From: Photobacterium lutimaris
GTDB taxonomy: Bacteria; Pseudomonadota; Gammaproteobacteria; Enterobacterales; Vibrionaceae
Direction of reading: 5' to 3'
Assembly (NCBI RefSeq): GCF_003025555.1
Contig: NZ_PYMH01000001.1
Coordinates: forward strand, 744,001-808,000
Length of the DNA: 64,000 bases
The notes under the pieces are model-generated. The model worked only from the letters and a program-made list of their open reading frames with translations, was not told the origin of the DNA and did not search any database. Below, one piece after another: positions 61,727 to 64,000 of the stretch. Made by a program: the position numbers and the translations under genes. How positions within the stretch are numbered: the first letter of the stretch is position 1; every line of letters starts with the position of its first letter.

Positions 61727-62340
61727 TCACTGAGTCAGTAAAATCAGATGACGGTGGCACGGAAGGTCAGTGGGTGGCACTGGCTATTGCCGTGATTTTG
61801 GCCGTGGCTTACTTTGCATTGCCTTACCACCAGTCCGGCGGTAGTAAGCAAGAATTGCCTGCTCATCAGGTATCGGTCAAGGATTTGGATCCCGAAGATT
61901 TAGCGATGGTTGCGGAGCTGAGGCTTGCTCATGAGGAAATTCGTAATCTACGTCAGGATAATCAAGACAATCTTGATGAGTCAGCTAAGCAAATCAGTAA
62001 CCATTTCTGGCCATCGATTGAAGAGCTAGCATCACTGTGGTTAGCCCCTTTTGTGAAAGATAAGAGCTGGGAACACAAAGGCCGACACTATTGGCAGCAT
62101 CTATCCAATGGCGTGTACCTAGGTGTGCCACAACGTCCAGGCACGGCTAAGCCTTTACTCCTTATCAGTCAACATGTTGAACCCGTGATTTGGTTTAACC
62201 CTACATCTGATCTGACATCTGACTCGACGTTTGAAAACCGTGCCTTTGAAAGACCGGCAACCTTCTCTTCTTCGGCTCTCATTGATGCTGGTTGGATTCA
62301 AGTTTCTTTCGATGAAAATGCCCAGCACCATTTGCATTAA
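61723..62340 (+). CDS. DUF6162-like single-pass membrane protein (FpvK-position)
   Basis: The 205-residue protein has a short cytoplasmic arm, one membrane helix (GQWVALAIAVILAVAYFALP), a helical stretch (LRLAHEEIRNLRQDNQDN) and a periplasmic domain with Trp-rich LASLWLAPFVKDKSWEHKGR. I believe this is DUF6162, the family found beside metal ABC transporters of this type. Its start overlaps the previous stop (ATGA). It may anchor the periplasmic components at the inner membrane; this is an inference. Confidence 0.72.
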   Translation: MITESVKSDDGGTEGQWVALAIAVILAVAYFALPYHQSGGSKQELPAHQVSVKDLDPEDLAMVAELRLAHEEIRNLRQDNQDNLDESAKQISNHFWPSIEELASLWLAPFVKDKSWEHKGRHYWQHLSNGVYLGVPQRPGTAKPLLLISQHVEPVIWFNPTSDLTSDSTFENRAFERPATFSSSALIDAGWIQVSFDENAQHHLH

Positions 62341-62381
62341 GAATCATGCGCATTAATCCCGACAGACTATTTGGAATTAAA

Positions 62382-63302
62382 ATGAAAACAATAAAATATA
62401 CCCTCAACGGGCTATTAACCGCTGCATTGATGCTGACTGCATCGACTCATGCTTTTGCGACGGAAAAATTAAATATTGGTATTACGCTGCAGCCTTACTA
62501 TAGCTATGTCAAAGCCGTTGTTGGGGATAAGGCCAATATTATTCCTTTGGTGGATGCCGGTTTTAATCCGCATAACTACCAACCTCAACCCAATGACTTG
62601 CGCCGTTTGAAGCAAATGGACGTGATTGTGGTGAATGGCATTGGCCATGATGATTTCGCGCTGAAAGTGATTGCGGCTGCAAACCGAAGTGATTTGGTTG
62701 TGATAGAAGCGAATAACGATGTTCCTCTGCTGCCGGCAATGGGCCAATCAGTAGGTGATGGCGCGGTTAACCCTCACTCTTTTGTTGGGCTTTCGACGAC
62801 TATCCAGAAGGTTTATACCATCGCTAATGAGTTGTCGAAGCTGGATCCTGAAAACGCCCGTCTCTATCGCGCCAATGCCCGTAAGTATTCTATCGCTTTT
62901 CGCAAGATGAAGCATGAGGCCATGGTAACGCTGGGTGACTTGGATACCAGCGGCATGGTTGTTGCCACAACTCATAACGCCTATGGCTACTTGTTACAAG
63001 AGTTTGGTGTTGATGTTGCTGCAGTGATTGAGCCTGCCCATGGTGTAGAGCCAAGCGCAAGCCAACTACAGGAAACGATCGCGAAGATCCGTCAGTCTGG
63101 TATTGATGTGCTGTTTTATGAATTGAATATGCCTAACCGCTATGTCGACACCATTGAGGAAGCGACGGGTGTTCGACTCTATCGCTTTTCACACATGACG
63201 CATGGGCCTTATGAGGCAGGCAAGGTAGAGAAGGAAATGAAAGAAAACCTCGATACCTTAATCGAAGCCATGCAGTTTGTTGCGAAAAGAAAGGTGAGCT
63301 GA
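62382..63302 (+). CDS. Metal ABC transporter substrate-binding protein (ZnuA/FpvC type)
   Basis: The 306-residue protein has a signal peptide (MKTIKYTLNGLLTAALMLTA) and the cluster A-I metal-binding fold. Ligand His residues are in AGFNPHNYQPQP and AVNPHSFVG, and a third in TTHNAYGYLLQ; the fourth position is Glu in FYELNMPNRYVD. There is no His-rich loop, unlike many zinc ZnuA proteins, so iron or manganese may be preferred. FpvC of Pseudomonas, which takes iron from the siderophore, has the same fold. ATG 62382 is chosen over 62346. The ATPase gene overlaps the stop. Confidence 0.88.
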   Translation: MKTIKYTLNGLLTAALMLTASTHAFATEKLNIGITLQPYYSYVKAVVGDKANIIPLVDAGFNPHNYQPQPNDLRRLKQMDVIVVNGIGHDDFALKVIAAANRSDLVVIEANNDVPLLPAMGQSVGDGAVNPHSFVGLSTTIQKVYTIANELSKLDPENARLYRANARKYSIAFRKMKHEAMVTLGDLDTSGMVVATTHNAYGYLLQEFGVDVAAVIEPAHGVEPSASQLQETIAKIRQSGIDVLFYELNMPNRYVDTIEEATGVRLYRFSHMTHGPYEAGKVEKEMKENLDTLIEAMQFVAKRKVS

Positions 63303-64000
63303 TGATAGGGCCAAGCATTTCGCTGCAAAACGTCAATTTGCAGTACGGTGAAAATCAAATTCTTCATGCTATCAGTCATGAGTTCGCCGCTGGTCAATGT
63401 CATGTCGTAATGGGGCCAAATGGGGGAGGTAAAACGTCACTACTGCGCTCTATTCTTGGTCTGACGCCTTTTACCGGTAATATCAATATTCATTGGGCTG
63501 ATAGAAAAGGCAAGGTGGGTTATGTACCACAAAAAGCCGTGTTTGAATCAAGCCTACCGCTAACCGTCATGGATTTTATATTGCTGAACCAAAGCCGCAC
63601 TCCGTTGTTTTGGTCCCGCTGGCGTAACTTGTCCAAGCAACGTGGCTTTGCGCTTGAGCAGTTGGATCGTGTTGGCATGGCTGAACGTGCGGATCGTCGG
63701 ATGGGGCAGCTATCAGGGGGCGAGCAACAGCGGGTTCTGTTTGCTCAGGCCTTGTTAGATAACCCTGATTTATTGGTATTGGATGAGCCCACAACGGGGA
63801 TGGATGAGCTAGGGGTTCGCTATCTGGAGTCGCTTATTTTAGATCTGGTATCAGAAGGCAAAACGCTATTGGCTGTTCATCATGATGTTTCTGCAGTCAG
63901 GCGTCTAGGAGCCAACGTTCATGTTGTTAATCGCCAATTGATTGATAGCGGTCCGGTTGAAGATGTTTTGACCCCAGAAAAAGTGGAAAGGCTGTTTAAT
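63302..64000 (+). CDS. Metal ABC transporter ATP-binding protein, partial (3' end off the window)
   Basis: 233 codons are present with no stop. Motifs: Walker A MGPNGGGKTSLLRSILGL, Q-loop VGYVPQKAVFESS, signature QLSGGEQQRVLFAQALLDN, Walker B LLVLDEPTTGMD and switch His in LLAVHHDVSA. It belongs to the family that energises cluster A-I metal transporters (ZnuC/FpvD). ATG 63302 overlaps the upstream stop by one base. A permease gene would be expected just outside the window. Confidence 0.93.
   Translation, partial: MIGPSISLQNVNLQYGENQILHAISHEFAAGQCHVVMGPNGGGKTSLLRSILGLTPFTGNINIHWADRKGKVGYVPQKAVFESSLPLTVMDFILLNQSRTPLFWSRWRNLSKQRGFALEQLDRVGMAERADRRMGQLSGGEQQRVLFAQALLDNPDLLVLDEPTTGMDELGVRYLESLILDLVSEGKTLLAVHHDVSAVRRLGANVHVVNRQLIDSGPVEDVLTPEKVERLFN

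Overview
The window looks like a stretch of a Vibrionaceae chromosome (Vibrio, Photobacterium, Enterovibrio or Grimontia; genus not resolved). The evidence is gene content: a vxrABC-type two-component locus, a complete TonB2-type energy transducer with its TtpC-like partner, a thermolabile-haemolysin-type GDSL phospholipase, a HlyU-family protein and an FMN riboswitch ahead of ribB. I found no rRNA, tRNA, CRISPR array, phage or insertion sequence. Both edges cut genes: a MATE transporter on the left and a metal ABC ATPase on the right.

Region by region. 1-5.3 kb: MATE transporter divergent from an AraC regulator, a small acidic protein, a secreted GH13 amylase lipoprotein with a MalT-like box, and cutA. 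5.3-14.9 kb: an eleven-gene, tightly packed operon built around a photolyase and a CFA-like methyltransferase. It is led by an array of TTGTACAA-type operators and encodes its own MerR regulator, which has lost the cobalamin-binding residues of the CarH/LitR family. 15-23.7 kb: YbjD-type OLD nuclease, glyoxalase, YeeE transporter, 5'-nucleotidase, a likely 30-residue membrane peptide, ribB with its riboswitch, a BASS-type transporter, and DUF1127 and HlyU-like proteins. 24-27 kb: pntAB. 27.3-31.6 kb: vxrABC, then nnrS behind two tandem NsrR-like boxes. 31.7-37.5 kb: yoaH, an HD-domain hydrolase, divergent nadE/nadD-like genes, two unrecognised proteins, and an orphan histidine kinase. 37.6-44.9 kb: a Fur-box siderophore receptor followed by a Fur-box TonB2 operon. 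45-50 kb: an EF-G-like GTPase lacking the catalytic histidine, an acetyltransferase, a probable gene remnant, a secreted alpha/beta hydrolase and a methyltransferase. 50.3-54.1 kb: a small basic regulator with a 26-bp perfect palindrome, leading a heterodimeric ABC exporter. 54.2-58.3 kb: ybiT, a HAD phosphatase and the phospholipase. 58.3-59.2 kb: a long gene-free gap. 59.2-64 kb: a Fur-box operon (PepSY protein, DUF2271, DUF4198, small secreted protein, DUF6162, metal-binding protein, ABC ATPase) resembling the Pseudomonas fpvGHJKCD set for reducing and retrieving siderophore iron.

Three themes link the genes. Iron: three Fur boxes control the receptor, its energy supply and the periplasmic reduction/ABC cluster, which together could form one uptake route. 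Light and oxidative damage: the photolyase operon combines DNA repair, membrane fatty acid modification and its own regulator. NAD(P) and flavin metabolism: ribB, pntAB, nadE and a nadD-like gene lie within about 14 kb. The strongest candidates for undescribed biology are the photolyase/lipid operon with its apparently B12-free MerR sensor, the fpv-like iron cluster, the palindrome-controlled ABC exporter and the divergent EF-G paralogue.
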